This document shows positions 26,411 through 36,000 of a stretch of DNA of 64,000 nucleotides, piece after piece; the first letter of the stretch is position 1; every line of letters begins with the position of its first letter. This stretch comes from an uncultured bacterium (GTDB lineage Bacteria > Bacillota > Clostridia > Lachnospirales > Lachnospiraceae). The stretch is taken from positions 1 to 64,000 of the forward strand of contig CANPIC010000011.1 in NCBI GenBank assembly GCA_947574055.1, written 5' to 3'. The position numbers and the translations under genes are program-made. Below the pieces are notes generated by a model. That model was not told where the DNA came from, did no database searches, and worked only from the letters and a program-made list of their open reading frames with translations.

Positions 26411-26836
26411 TCATGCCTCCGGCAATACTTTTCTGAAAAACAATTCCATGGGCTGGTCAAACGGCGTATGATCAAATACCAGTCCGCCACAATCGACATA
26501 CCCCAGTTGCCGGTATAAATGTTGTGCTTGTTCATCAGCGCGTGTCGAAATCAAAGTCATCTGATAACCCTGACATTTCATTTCCTTCTCCCAGCCGATG
26601 ATTGCCTGTTTCGCCAGTCCTCTCCCGCGATACTCCTCTCTGATAAACAGAAAATTCAAAAAGGGAAGCGTATCCCACAAAATACAATGTGCCATTGTTC
26701 CGATCCGCTGGTTTGCCTCCCATATCACATATCCTGCTTTTGCAGCGACTCGATTGCCATACCCGATATCATCAACATGCCGGTCAATGTTCCTGACAAA
26801 TTCTTTGTCATCCTCTGTTACGACTTTGATTTCCAC
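26411..26836 (-). CDS. GNAT-family N-acetyltransferase
   Basis: 141 residues. The acetyl-CoA loop motif A reads LFIREEYRGRGLAKQAIIGWE, and motif B includes TLISTRADEQAQHLYRQLGY. It transfers an acetyl group to an unknown amine. The best start is a GTG at 26836 with GGGAGAG upstream. It overlaps the end of the HAD-CPBP gene (26818), so the two are translated from one message. Upstream in-frame ATG codons give a tail unlike GNAT proteins. Confidence 0.85.
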   Translation of the reverse strand: MEIKVVTEDDKEFVRNIDRHVDDIGYGNRVAAKAGYVIWEANQRIGTMAHCILWDTLPFLNFLFIREEYRGRGLAKQAIIGWEKEMKCQGYQMTLISTRADEQAQHLYRQLGYVDCGGLVFDHTPFDQPMELFFRKVLPEA

Positions 26837-28455
26837 ATCTTCTCTCCCTGTCTCCCGCCAGGGCATCTCTGATCCGATGCCCGTACCTGCGGCCTGCAGA
26901 TCCGGTAAAGGCACAGCGCCGCAATCGCCAGAAAAATGATACTGTTAACCGGCAGCCCCGTGATTGCGCCCACTGCCGGATAATAGGTGGTCGTAAATAC
27001 ACAGATATTTGCCATGCTGTGCATAAATACTGCAATCCGGAAATTTCCTGTCTGTTCATAACAATATGCCAGCAAAAATCCCATCAGCATCCCGTACAGT
27101 GCCTGTACCAGATTGCCATGATATACACCAAAAAGGGCGGCTGCCGCGATCTGCGCTGTCAGCACGGAAAAATAGCGTTTCAGCCGGTTATAAATCATCC
27201 CCCGAAACAGGATCTCTTCCGCCAGGGGAGAGATCAGTCCATATAAGACAAGCCCCGGCAAAAACGCAATCTGATACTGCATCTTCTCTGTCTCATAATA
27301 GCCCACGGACATGGCTGCAATACGCAGGAGGCCGAAAATAATATTGATTCCCAGCGCTGCCGCCGCTGCCAGAATCCCCATCGTCGGATAAGAAGCCTCC
27401 GTGCGCGGCTGCCACTTCGTCTGTTCCTTGCGCAAAAGGGGGAGGAGTACCCCCATACCTGCCAGCATGGAACAGGCTTTGGCCAGGCTTGCCAGGCCCA
27501 CACTGTTATCCCGCATCCAGTCAAATCCCAGCTTCTCAGAAAGCGCCAGACGCAGCAGTGTCACGATTACGATATAACACGCATTGCTGCCAAGATAATA
27601 TAGAACAAACGGCATCATAATATCCCATGTTTTCATCAATCGTCCGGAAAAAGTCCCGTCGCCGAAGCTGCCCTCTGTTCCCTTCCCCTGCTTCTGCGCG
27701 CCGGCTTGTGCTTCCGCGCGCCGCTCCTTTACACCGCCCACCCCGGGCAGGGCTCTGCCATGGATGCGTTTTTTTTGCTGCGGTTCCTTTCCCAGGAGAA
27801 ACGCTTCCAGCCGTGGTACCGACCTGGCGATAAAATCCGCACCGGCCGCTTCCAGCTCCCCTTTGCCCGCATAACCAAAAGACACGCCTACCGTTGTCAG
27901 ACCATATTCTTTTCCGCCATAAATATCATATTTACGGTCGCCGACCATGGCACCCGCTTCCTTCTGTCTCCCGGCTGCTTTCCCGCTCTGTTTCTCCAGC
28001 CGGCGCAGTGCCTCTTCCACCACTTCTTCTTTTGTCCCGAGGCTGCCATCCATCCCGCTGCCCACTACCACATCGAAATACGCTGCCAGCTTAAAATGCT
28101 CCAGAATCTGTATCACAAACTTTTCCGGTTTGCTGGAAGCCACAGCCAGTTTCATGCCCGCTTCTTTCAGATGGGCCAGCATTTCCGGAATACCCGGATA
28201 TACTTTATTTTCATAAATACCCACGGGCGCAAACCGTTTGCGATAATCCGCCACGGCCATATCAGCCTGCTCCTGCGTCATATCATAAAAATCCATAAAA
28301 CTGTCATGCAGCGGCGGCCCGATAAAGGGTTCCAGCCTGTCGAGACTGGGTTCCCGTATTCCCTGCTGACGCAGGGCAAACTGCACACTTTTGGTAATTC
28401 CTTCTTTCGGGTCTGTCAGTGTCCCGTCCAGATCAAAAAGTACATATGCAAACAT
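26818..28455 (-). CDS. HAD-family phosphatase fused to a CPBP intramembrane protease
   Basis: 545 residues. Residues 1-220 form a phosphoglycolate-phosphatase-like HAD domain: FDLDGTLTD (D8, D10), ASSKPEKF and MVGDRKYDI. A basic, low-complexity linker (about 225-272) follows. Residues about 275-525 form a multi-spanning CPBP (Abi, PF02517-type) protease with EEILFR (E413, E414, R418), H446 in YHGN and H479 in MHSMAN. CPBP proteins process membrane substrates or mediate bacteriocin self-immunity; HAD enzymes dephosphorylate small molecules. Joining the two in one chain is unusual. It shares a message with the GNAT gene. No frameshift is visible at the junction. Confidence 0.87.
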   Translation of the reverse strand: MFAYVLFDLDGTLTDPKEGITKSVQFALRQQGIREPSLDRLEPFIGPPLHDSFMDFYDMTQEQADMAVADYRKRFAPVGIYENKVYPGIPEMLAHLKEAGMKLAVASSKPEKFVIQILEHFKLAAYFDVVVGSGMDGSLGTKEEVVEEALRRLEKQSGKAAGRQKEAGAMVGDRKYDIYGGKEYGLTTVGVSFGYAGKGELEAAGADFIARSVPRLEAFLLGKEPQQKKRIHGRALPGVGGVKERRAEAQAGAQKQGKGTEGSFGDGTFSGRLMKTWDIMMPFVLYYLGSNACYIVIVTLLRLALSEKLGFDWMRDNSVGLASLAKACSMLAGMGVLLPLLRKEQTKWQPRTEASYPTMGILAAAAALGINIIFGLLRIAAMSVGYYETEKMQYQIAFLPGLVLYGLISPLAEEILFRGMIYNRLKRYFSVLTAQIAAAALFGVYHGNLVQALYGMLMGFLLAYCYEQTGNFRIAVFMHSMANICVFTTTYYPAVGAITGLPVNSIIFLAIAALCLYRICRPQVRASDQRCPGGRQGEKMWKSKS

Positions 28456-28757
28456 ATCCCATTCCTTTGCCTTATCTCTCTACAGATTCCATGCAGGCCA
28501 CCGCGCATCCCATAAGCTGCCAAAATGCCCGCAGCGACCTGCTTTATTAAGAACTCTACCATAAACCACAAAGGCTTGCAATCTTTCCCGAAACTTTTCC
28601 CGCAGGATTCCTTCCCAGACACATAAGCAGCCGCAAAAGCGGATGGAAAATCATCATCCCTTATGGTATAATCACAGCATGACAGAATCGATCCTTTTTC
28701 CTGTCATCATCACAGGTGATATCCTGCCCATACGATACTACTAAGGAGGTACGAAAC
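28456..28757. other. Divergent promoter region
   Basis: The gap carries two outward promoters. On the minus strand, for the HAD-CPBP gene, TTGCAA (28576-28581), 17 nt, TAGAGT (28553-28558). On the plus strand, TGGAAA (28644-28649), 17 nt, TATAAT (28667-28672) lies upstream of the hypothetical gene. No other gene is seen. Confidence 0.6.
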
Positions 28758-29513
28758 ATGATTACTTTGGATGCACCGGTCTGGCAAACTCTCAGTTCCG
28801 CAGGAAACGATGCGGATAAATGGCTTCGTTGTCTGCTTGCGGGCGAAGGAGATTTGCATGAAAACATACAAATACTGGCGGAAGATATCAGCCATCAGCT
28901 CAGCTATTACAGTGCTACCGCTTATGTCCTCCCCCACCTGGCAGCCTTCTGCCACGGACTGTCCCCAAAAGACAAGGTATTTTTGATTGCGCAGATGGGC
29001 GCCGCCATCGCTGCCGAAGCCGACTGTCCCCTGTCCCCGGGCACGGAACCCTTCCTTGAATTTGAAGAAGGTCTGGCAGGGCTTTGCCGGGAAACACAGC
29101 ACCTGCTTACCGATCCGGCTCTTCCCCGGCTGCTGGGCAATGATCCTGACCTCGGACAACAGTTTGCCCTGGCTGCCCTGGCCATTTTGGGAAACCGCAA
29201 ACATGCATTGGCCATGTATTTTATGTCCGGTTCCTGCTGGGAAGAAGTTGCCATCGCCTGCAGCTGCGGCTGGAATGATGAAACCTATTGTTTTTCGGAT
29301 GAGCCGACTCACCTGAAGCCGGCCGAAATAGACACCTGGGACGGAAATTCCCTCACAGATGAAGCGGTCTGGTTTCACGGTCTGCTGGCCCTGGCCGAAG
29401 AGGAAGATATCAGTCCCATCCTGCCTTATGTGTACGGAGACTGCGTTTGTCCTGCCTGTGGCAGACAGGAGCCATTCTGGAACTTCTTTGACCGTTTTTA
29501 TGAAGAATACTGA
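28758..29513 (+). CDS. Hypothetical protein, possible immunity-like, plus strand
   Basis: 251 residues, soluble and acidic. It starts at 28758 behind AAGGAGG; an earlier in-frame ATG at 28716 has no site. Helical N-terminal two thirds (residues 35-165) end in a Cys-containing segment CSCGW (168-172). A second Cys group, CVCPACG (229-235), lies near the C-terminus, so a small zinc site is possible. I do not recognise the family. It is one of five plus-strand genes in the window, stands alone with its own promoter and strong terminator, and is followed by another orphan. Confidence 0.7.
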   Translation: MITLDAPVWQTLSSAGNDADKWLRCLLAGEGDLHENIQILAEDISHQLSYYSATAYVLPHLAAFCHGLSPKDKVFLIAQMGAAIAAEADCPLSPGTEPFLEFEEGLAGLCRETQHLLTDPALPRLLGNDPDLGQQFALAALAILGNRKHALAMYFMSGSCWEEVAIACSCGWNDETYCFSDEPTHLKPAEIDTWDGNSLTDEAVWFHGLLALAEEEDISPILPYVYGDCVCPACGRQEPFWNFFDRFYEEY

Positions 29514-29521
29514 AACCACTA

Positions 29522-29563
29522 CGGGGCTTGCCGGGAGATCCCGGCAAGCCCCGCCGTTTTTTT
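29522..29563 (+). terminator. Strong rho-independent terminator
   Basis: A 15-bp GC-rich stem (CGGGGCTTGCCGGGA at 29522-29536 with its complement at 29539-29553) is followed by CCG and seven T residues. It separates the two plus-strand hypothetical genes. Confidence 0.9.
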
Positions 29564-29593
29564 GTTGGCAAGCAAAGGAGTGTGTGACAACAG

Positions 29594-30250
29594 ATGAGTA
29601 TTGACCTGAATTTCTGGAATTATAAAAAAGATAACGATTCTGATCATGCCGCTGTCTATCAGGCAGCCTGCTGTAATCAGCAAGTACTTGAAGAATTGGA
29701 ACTTCTGCCGACGGAAGATATTCTGAAAGAAGTTTCCGCCGCCTTTCATGACTGGACCATGCTTGATCCTCTCCACTATGAAAGCAAAAAGGCGCAGGGA
29801 TCTTTTCAGATCCAGGCCACTTCTCAGGCTGTCCGTTTTGACTGTTATTCGATGGAGCAGACAGATATGAAGCGTTTTTCCTCCCTGATGGCAAAGTTTT
29901 CATGTCCCCTGTATGACCCGCAGCAGGGGGTTCGCTTTGATAAAATGGATGTTTTTCTGATAGATGAAGCGGGGGCATATCAAACGCAGGCAGTGGAAGA
30001 GCTCACCCGTCTGCTCCCGCGTCTGGAAATGGCAGTGCATGTCGTAAACTGGGACGACTATACTTCTCTCTCCCAGGCATCCCGGCATATCAAATACGAT
30101 GCTGGCATTCATCGGGCAAAAAGCCTGACAAAAGTAACCTCATTCATGCGTTTTGGAAATGCCTGGGCCAATCGTCCCTGCCAGTGTAAGACAGCTTCTG
30201 GCAGAACTATTGCAAAAATCCATCCAAAGAGTCGTGCAAGATTTCTTTGA
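29594..30250 (+). CDS. Hypothetical protein, possibly frameshifted near its C-terminus
   Basis: 218 codons, no signal peptide, starting MSIDLNFWNYKK. A GGAG-containing site (about 29576-29580) lies upstream. The body (residues 1-185) is acidic and well mixed. The last 30 residues become Arg/Lys-rich and unlike the rest. The +1 frame over the same DNA (about 30135-30269) instead reads MPGPIVPASVRQLLAELLQK and on to DFFDRTYYA, a plausible natural C-terminus. This suggests a recent indel between about 30135 and 30200. No family is recognised; it may be immunity-related because of its setting. Confidence 0.6.
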   Translation: MSIDLNFWNYKKDNDSDHAAVYQAACCNQQVLEELELLPTEDILKEVSAAFHDWTMLDPLHYESKKAQGSFQIQATSQAVRFDCYSMEQTDMKRFSSLMAKFSCPLYDPQQGVRFDKMDVFLIDEAGAYQTQAVEELTRLLPRLEMAVHVVNWDDYTSLSQASRHIKYDAGIHRAKSLTKVTSFMRFGNAWANRPCQCKTASGRTIAKIHPKSRARFL

Positions 30251-30339
30251 CCGGACATATTATGCATGATATCTGCCCCCTTCCGGCCTGCCGCCCGGTC
30301 TTGTGCCGCCATCTCATGACAGGGCCAGGGGCCGCGCTG

Positions 30340-32922
30340 TCATGCTTTTTCCGCTGTCAGTTCTCCGTCCCTTACGTTGATGCAAATGGTGTCACCACTG
30401 CCCACGGCGTCCGAGAGGATCAGTTTCGCCGACAGGGTTTCCACATGTTTCTGGATGAACCGTTTCAGCGGCCTTGCCCCATAAACCGGATCATAGGCAT
30501 GATCCACGATAAAGGTCTCCGCCTGCGGCGAAAGGGTAACGGTTAGTTCTCTGTCGCCAAGACGCCGGTTCAGATCAGCCATAATCAGGTGGATGATACC
30601 GCCGATATGCTCTTTTGTCAGGGGCCTGAACAGTACCGTCTCATCCAGCCGATTGAGAAATTCGGGCCGGAAAGAAGCATGCAGTTCATCCATGACATGT
30701 TTCTGCGCCTCTTCCCTGATCTCCCCGTCTGCGCCGATACCTTCGAGCAGATAAGGTGCGCCGATATTGGATGTCATAATCAGTATGGTATTCTTAAAGT
30801 CCACCGTCCGCCCCTGAGAATCTGTGATGCGCCCGTCATCCAATACCTGCAGCAGTACATTAAAGACATCCGGATGTGCCTTCTCGATCTCATCAAAGAG
30901 AACCACGGAATAAGGTTTTCTCCTGACTGCTTCGGTCAACTGTCCGCCCTCTTCATATCCCACATATCCGGGAGGTGCTCCGATCAGCCTGGAGACGGAA
31001 TATTTCTCCATATATTCACTCATATCAATACGCACCATATTATTCTCGTCATCAAACAGAGCCGCCGCCAGCGCCTTGGCCAGTTCTGTTTTTCCCACAC
31101 CGGTAGGACCCAGGAAGAGAAAAGAGCCGATCGGTTTACCCGGGTCCTTAATTCCTGCTTTGGAACGGATAATGGCCTCTGTCACCTTCGTCACACCTTC
31201 GCCTTGTCCCACCACTCTTTTATGCAATTCCTCGTCCAGGTGCAGTGTCTTATTGCGTTCGCTCTCGGTCAGCTTAGCCACCGGTATCCCTGTCCAGCGG
31301 GAAATGATTCTGGCTATTTCCTCCTCGGATACGTTTTCATGGACAAGGGAAAGATCCTGCTTCTTGATCGCTTCCTCTTCGATCTCCAACTGCTTTTTCA
31401 ATGCCGGCAGTCTGCCATAACTCAGTTCCGCCGCTTTTTCCAGATTGCCTTCCCGCTGGGCTATCTGAATCTGGCCATTGAGGTCCTCAATCTCTTCCCG
31501 CAGTGCGGACAGCTTTTCGATGGATGCCTTTTCATTGTCCCACTGCGCCTTGCGGTTCTGAAATTCGGCCTTCTGCTCTGCCAGTTCTTTTTGCAGGGTT
31601 TCCAGACGCTCTTTGCTCAGTCTGTCGTCTTCTTTTTTCAGCGCCGCTTCTTCAATCTCCATCTGCATTACCCTGCGCTGCAGTTCATCCAGCTCCGTGG
31701 GCATGGAATCAAGCTCTGTCTTGATCAGCGCACAGGCTTCATCCACCAGATCAATGGCCTTATCCGGCAAAAACCGGTCAGAGATATAGCGGCTTGAGAG
31801 CATGGCCGCACTGACCAGCGCCCCGTCCAGAATCTTCACTCCGTGATACACTTCATACCGGTCTTTCAGCCCCCGCAGGATAGAGATGGTGTCTTCCACT
31901 GTCGGTTCCGCTACCATGACAGGCTGGAAACGACGCTCCAGAGCCGCGTCTTTTTCAATATATTGTCGGTATTCATCCAGTGTGGTGGCACCGATACAGT
32001 GCAGTTCGCCTCTTGCCAGCATCGGCTTTAGCATATTACCGGCATCCAGCGCGCCATCGGTCTTGCCCGCGCCCACAATCGTATGCAGTTCATCAATAAA
32101 GAGGATAATCTGACCATCGCTGTTTTTGACATCTTCCAGCACGGCTTTCAGCCGTTCCTCAAATTCGCCCCGGTACTTGGCCCCTGCCACAAGAGCCCCC
32201 ATATCCAGCGCAAATATCTTCTTATCTTTCAGTCCCTGCGGGACATCACCCCGGACGATACGTTGCGCCAGGCCTTCCACCACCGCTGTCTTGCCCACGC
32301 CCGGTTCCCCGATCAGCACCGGATTATTCTTTGTCTTGCGGGACAGGATACGGATCACATTGCGGATCTCATTGTCTCTGCCGATAACCGGGTCCAGCTT
32401 CTGTAACCGGGCCCGCTGTACCAGATCCTGCCCGTATTTTTCCAGGGTATCGTATGTGGCTTCCGGATTGTCACTGGTCACACGCTGATTGCCCCGCACC
32501 GTGGAAAGGGCCTGCAGGAAACGTTCCCTGGTAATGCCGTATTCCTGCCAGATCGCCCTGATCTCTCTGCTGGGATACTTTAACATTGTCAGGAACAGAT
32601 GCTCGACCGACACATACTCGTCTCCCATCTGCCTGGCTTCCTCTTCGGCACTGATCAGTGCCTTGTTCAGATCCTTTCCCATATAAACCTGGCCGCCCTG
32701 CACCTTGACCCGCTTCTCCAGTGCCTGCCTGCTGCGGTTTACGAAGTGCTCCGTATTGATCTCCATCTTTTCGATCAGTTTTAAGATCAGACTGTCCGCT
32801 ATCGTAAGAAGGCTGTAAAGAAGATGCTCCTGCTCGATTTCCTGATTGCCGTATTCATAGGCAAGTTTCTCACAGCGCTCCACTGCTTCCAGAGACTTTT
32901 GTGTAAATTTTGAGATATTCAT
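30340..32922 (-). CDS. clpB: ATP-dependent disaggregase ClpB
   Basis: 860 residues, the standard ClpB length. Two N-terminal Clp repeats (1-140) are followed by AAA-1 with GEPGVGKTA and [15 protein letters not shown] long coiled-coil middle domain spans about 400-525, and AAA-2 carries GPTGVGKTE and [14 protein letters not shown]-terminal D2-small domain closes the chain. With DnaK it extracts proteins from aggregates in the cytosol. Its promoter carries a CIRCE element, so HrcA repression is expected. The roughly 350-nt leader contains three 101-bp repeats. It is monocistronic. Confidence 0.97.
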   Translation of the reverse strand: MNISKFTQKSLEAVERCEKLAYEYGNQEIEQEHLLYSLLTIADSLILKLIEKMEINTEHFVNRSRQALEKRVKVQGGQVYMGKDLNKALISAEEEARQMGDEYVSVEHLFLTMLKYPSREIRAIWQEYGITRERFLQALSTVRGNQRVTSDNPEATYDTLEKYGQDLVQRARLQKLDPVIGRDNEIRNVIRILSRKTKNNPVLIGEPGVGKTAVVEGLAQRIVRGDVPQGLKDKKIFALDMGALVAGAKYRGEFEERLKAVLEDVKNSDGQIILFIDELHTIVGAGKTDGALDAGNMLKPMLARGELHCIGATTLDEYRQYIEKDAALERRFQPVMVAEPTVEDTISILRGLKDRYEVYHGVKILDGALVSAAMLSSRYISDRFLPDKAIDLVDEACALIKTELDSMPTELDELQRRVMQMEIEEAALKKEDDRLSKERLETLQKELAEQKAEFQNRKAQWDNEKASIEKLSALREEIEDLNGQIQIAQREGNLEKAAELSYGRLPALKKQLEIEEEAIKKQDLSLVHENVSEEEIARIISRWTGIPVAKLTESERNKTLHLDEELHKRVVGQGEGVTKVTEAIIRSKAGIKDPGKPIGSFLFLGPTGVGKTELAKALAAALFDDENNMVRIDMSEYMEKYSVSRLIGAPPGYVGYEEGGQLTEAVRRKPYSVVLFDEIEKAHPDVFNVLLQVLDDGRITDSQGRTVDFKNTILIMTSNIGAPYLLEGIGADGEIREEAQKHVMDELHASFRPEFLNRLDETVLFRPLTKEHIGGIIHLIMADLNRRLGDRELTVTLSPQAETFIVDHAYDPVYGARPLKRFIQKHVETLSAKLILSDAVGSGDTICINVRDGELTAEKA

Positions 32923-32938
32923 AATCAGGCCTCCTATT

Positions 32939-33238
32939 CCAGTTCCGCAGGGTGTCTCCGGTGCCCCCTAATCGGACAGTAATCCGCCCGCTTTCGCTTC
33001 CGTCTTCCTGTCCCGGCACCTTCCGCCTCCCTGCTGTTTCCAGTTCCGCAGGGTGTCTCCGGTGCCCCCTAATCGGACAGTAATCCGCCCGCTTTCGCTT
33101 CCGTCTTCCTGTCCCGGCACCTTCCGCCTCCCTGCTGTTTCCAGTTCCGCAGGGCGCCTCCGGTGCCTCCTAATCGGACAGTAATCCGCTCGCTTTCGCT
33201 TCCGTCTTCCTGTCCCGGCACCTTTCGTCTCCCTGCGT
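32939..33238 (-). repeat. Three tandem 101-bp repeats in the clpB leader
   Basis: Units start at 32939, 33040 and 33141, each beginning CCAGTTCCGCAGGG. The first two are identical; the third differs at several positions and is the oldest copy or has drifted. Read on the transcript strand, each unit can fold back on itself through CAGGG/CCCTG, GGTGCC/GGCACC and GGACAG/CTGTCC around a purine-rich loop. The array therefore forms up to three long hairpins between the promoter and the clpB start codon. No open frame spans it convincingly. Confidence 0.9.
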
Positions 33239-33279
33239 TGTTTGTTCTATTTTTTATATAACAATATCTTCACAGTGCC

Positions 33280-33308
33280 ACTATAGCACTTATTGTTAGC
33301 ACTGTCAA
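33280..33308 (-). promoter_or_regulatory. Sigma-A promoter of clpB
   Basis: The minus strand reads TTGACA (33303-33308), 17 nt, TATAGT (33280-33285). The -35 box lies in the spacer of the CIRCE operator. Transcription would start near 33273, giving a leader of about 350 nt. Confidence 0.85.
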
Positions 33309-33322
33309 TAGTTGAGTGCTAA
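33296..33322. promoter_or_regulatory. CIRCE operator (HrcA site)
   Basis: TTAGCACTG (33296-33304), a 9-nt spacer and GAGTGCTAA (33314-33322) match the CIRCE consensus TTAGCACTC-N9-GAGTGCTAA with one mismatch. It overlaps the clpB -35 box, so bound HrcA would block polymerase. Confidence 0.93.
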
Positions 33323-33379
33323 TATTGTATGGACTGGCATTTCTTCAAAGTAAGAGTACGATCAGGCAAGGCCCCCACT

Positions 33380-33427
33380 CTAGTGTGCTGACACATTTAC
33401 TTTCAGATAAATGTATCAGCACACTAG
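33380..33427. repeat. 48-bp near-perfect palindrome upstream of clpB
   Basis: Two 20-bp arms (33380-33399 and 33408-33427), starting CTAGTGTGCTGA, are complementary except at one position and enclose an 8-nt centre, CTTTCAGA. No U tract follows on either strand, so it is not a terminator. It could be an operator, a recombination site or the joined ends of a lost element. Confidence 0.85.
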
Positions 33428-33572
33428 ATGGGAAACAATATAATATTGCCAAATCAAGGTATTGCAACTATTATACATCGGATTGCAGGAAAAATATGCG
33501 TTTTGGTTTTCCCATATTCTGTAATGGCAATAGTTACCCTCAGTGGACAAGGGTACCTTAATAAAAATAAGA

Positions 33573-33604
33573 CAAAAAATAGGAGGCGCTGTCAAAACGC
33601 CTCT
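33573..33604 (-). terminator. Terminator of the WYL regulator gene
   Basis: GAGGCG (33583-33588) and CGCCTC (33598-33603) form the stem; on the minus strand it is followed by CTATTTTTTG. It lies about 50 bp past the stop at 33652. Confidence 0.75.
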
Positions 33605-33651
33605 AAGCCTCTTTCTTGGTAATGCAAACCGCTTATCCTGTTTTATCTTTA

Positions 33652-34557
33652 TCACATATGAAGGTTTTCATATATCTTCTTTGCGCTGTCGGCCACCGCT
33701 CTTTTCAGGGAAAGCGGCTCGATGATCTCCACCTCTGTCCCAAATGACAGCACAAAACCGATCAGCCACTCATCTTCCGGCATGGATGCGCGGACAATCA
33801 GATCTCCATCTTGCTGTTGCTGTATCTGTGCCTGGTCAAATTCATCATAAACACGGTATGCCATATGCCGCGGAAAGCGAAGAACTACTTGCCGGCATGT
33901 CTGCCCCATCCCTTCCCCCACTTCCTCCAGCGCGGGAGCCGGCCGGTTAGAAAAGCGCTCCGGCAAAAGTTCCAGATCCATAATGCGGGTCAGCTTGAAA
34001 ATACGATAGTCCTGCTTCCATGTACAATATGCCTTTACATACCAGGCCATTGACTTATATGCCATCTTCAGTGGCTGAATCATCCTCTCACTGCTTTCCC
34101 CGCAGGAATTTGCATATCTGATTTTGACATAGTTCCGATGTATGACCGCCGATTTCAGCAGTTCGAATTTTTGATTGTCAGTCCCGCTATTACCCCATCT
34201 GGAAAAATCCACTTCCAGCCAGTCTGCCGAGCTGAGCTGAAATACCGCAGAAAGTTTCTGCAATATCCGGCTGTTATTCCCACGCTGCGCTGCGTTGATG
34301 CTCTGTAAGGCAGTCAGTATTTCCCGTTTCTCCTCTTCGGACAATACAGCCCTGTCCAGAACAAATCCCTTCATCAGACGGATGCCCCCGCCCCTGCCAG
34401 ACTCCGTATAAACGGGAACACCGGCTCCGCTCAGAGCATCTATATCTCTGTAAATCGTTCTTACCGAGACTTCAAATGTTTCTGCCAGTTCCGGTGCGGT
34501 AACCTGCCCTTTGTCTAACAGATAATACAAAATCTGGAACAATCTGCTTTCCTGCAT
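33652..34557 (-). CDS. YafY-type HTH-WYL transcriptional regulator
   Basis: 301 residues. The N-terminal HTH_11 domain (1-60) includes TAPELAETFEVSVRTIYRDIDALSGAGVPVY. The WYL region reads RMIQPLKMAYKSMAWYVKAYCTWKQDYRIFKLTRI, and a WCX-like C-terminal domain follows. WYL proteins bind small ligands or nucleic acid fragments and control stress or transport genes. It is encoded 24 bp after the MATE exporter in the same direction, so it may regulate that exporter. Terminator at 33573-33604. Confidence 0.9.
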   Translation of the reverse strand: MQESRLFQILYYLLDKGQVTAPELAETFEVSVRTIYRDIDALSGAGVPVYTESGRGGGIRLMKGFVLDRAVLSEEEKREILTALQSINAAQRGNNSRILQKLSAVFQLSSADWLEVDFSRWGNSGTDNQKFELLKSAVIHRNYVKIRYANSCGESSERMIQPLKMAYKSMAWYVKAYCTWKQDYRIFKLTRIMDLELLPERFSNRPAPALEEVGEGMGQTCRQVVLRFPRHMAYRVYDEFDQAQIQQQQDGDLIVRASMPEDEWLIGFVLSFGTEVEIIEPLSLKRAVADSAKKIYENLHM

Positions 34558-34581
34558 TGCCCTGCCTCCCCTGCCTGTCTA

Positions 34582-35937
34582 TCAGATAATCCGGCGCCTG
34601 CTCCATCTCCCCGTCAGATACCATAAGAAAGAAAGGATGAAATTGGCGGTCCAGCCCATGGGAACAGCATACCAGACTGCCTCCACACCCCAGATACCCG
34701 CAAAACGAAAAGAGATAAACACCCTGATCCCCAGATTCACCAGATTGGCCAGCGTAAAGACAAACACATCACCGGCCCCCTTCAGAACGCCGTCCGTAAT
34801 CGCTTTCATACCGATCATTACAAAAAAGAAGCGCATAAAAAGCAAATAGGCATCGCCGGTGGCAAAAGCTGCTGCTCCGTTATGCTCCCCCAGAAAGGAC
34901 GAAATGATCTGCCCATGAAATACGCTCAGGATCGCCAGAATCAGCACACCAAATCCCAGTACAATGCCATAGGCTGTCCGATACCCCTTTTTTACCCTTG
35001 CCGCATCCCCCGCTCCCAGATTCTGCGCGGTAAAAGTCGATACCGCATTGCCGGTGGCAATCATGGGTACGATACAGATGGATTCAATGCGGATACCCGA
35101 TGTATATCCCGCCAGCACCGAAGAGCCAAACCCATTCACCACCGACTGTACCAACAGCATGCCAATGGAAACAATCGACTGCTGCACCATGGAGGGAATG
35201 GCGATCTTTACCATACTGCCCAGCATGCGGATACTATAGCGGTGCGTTTCCTCCTCTTTGGCAGCAGAGCCATATCCCTCTCCCCGCAGCGTTCTCAGCA
35301 GCAGCAGAAAGGAAATCACGGCAGAGAGTCCCTGGGCCATCACTGTCGCCACGGCCACGCCGGCTACTCCCATCCCCAGAGTCAGTACCATAAACAGATC
35401 CAGAAATACGTTCAGCAGAGAAGAAAAGATAAGCAGATATAACGGTGTCCTGGAATTTCCCAGCGCGTTAAATACCGAGGATAATACGTTATACATAAAC
35501 AGAAACGGCAGGCCGACAAAATAAATGCGCAGGTACAGCACCGCATCCGCCAGGATGTTCTCCGGCGTGTGAAGCCCTGTCAGGATAGGTCTGCACATGA
35601 CAAAACCAAATATCCCCAGCACAATGCTCACAGCCGCAAAGCTAAGCAGCGCGGTAAAAATGGAAGTCTTCATTCTGTCATATTCTTTTGCCCCCAGATA
35701 CTGGGATGTGATCACCGAGGCCCCGATTCCCCCGCCGATGGCAATCATAATAAATACGGTTGTGAGGGAATACGATGCCCCGACCGCCGCCAGTGCATCT
35801 TCGCCCACACACTGCCCCACGATCACCGAATCGACCATGTTGTAGAACTGCTGAAACAGATTCCCCAGTATCATGGGCAGTGCAAAGAAAAACAGAGACT
35901 TCCCGGGCGCATCCCGCAGCATATCGTACTGTTTCAT
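34582..35937 (-). CDS. MATE-family multidrug efflux transporter
   Basis: 451 residues with 12 predicted membrane segments in two MatE halves. The first half opens PMILGNLFQQFYNMVDSVIVGQCVG, the usual NorM/DinF-like start; the second half has IPSMVQQSIVSIGMLLVQSVVNGFG. It exports cationic compounds using a sodium or proton gradient. The gene is preceded by GGAAGAG and followed by the WYL regulator. Confidence 0.92.
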   Translation of the reverse strand: MKQYDMLRDAPGKSLFFFALPMILGNLFQQFYNMVDSVIVGQCVGEDALAAVGASYSLTTVFIMIAIGGGIGASVITSQYLGAKEYDRMKTSIFTALLSFAAVSIVLGIFGFVMCRPILTGLHTPENILADAVLYLRIYFVGLPFLFMYNVLSSVFNALGNSRTPLYLLIFSSLLNVFLDLFMVLTLGMGVAGVAVATVMAQGLSAVISFLLLLRTLRGEGYGSAAKEEETHRYSIRMLGSMVKIAIPSMVQQSIVSIGMLLVQSVVNGFGSSVLAGYTSGIRIESICIVPMIATGNAVSTFTAQNLGAGDAARVKKGYRTAYGIVLGFGVLILAILSVFHGQIISSFLGEHNGAAAFATGDAYLLFMRFFFVMIGMKAITDGVLKGAGDVFVFTLANLVNLGIRVFISFRFAGIWGVEAVWYAVPMGWTANFILSFLWYLTGRWSRRRII

Positions 35938-36000
35938 CTCTTCCTCCTTCCGAGCACCACTGCTCTTTCCATTGCTGTTGATTATTATACCCGTTTACCA

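Noticed and set aside
32939-33238. A CRISPR array
   Set aside because: The 101-bp units are directly adjacent, without spacers, and far longer than CRISPR repeats; no cas genes are near.
33316-33561. Small open frames between the CIRCE element and the WYL gene terminator
   Set aside because: They cross the 48-bp palindrome, lack ribosome sites and show no conserved motif.
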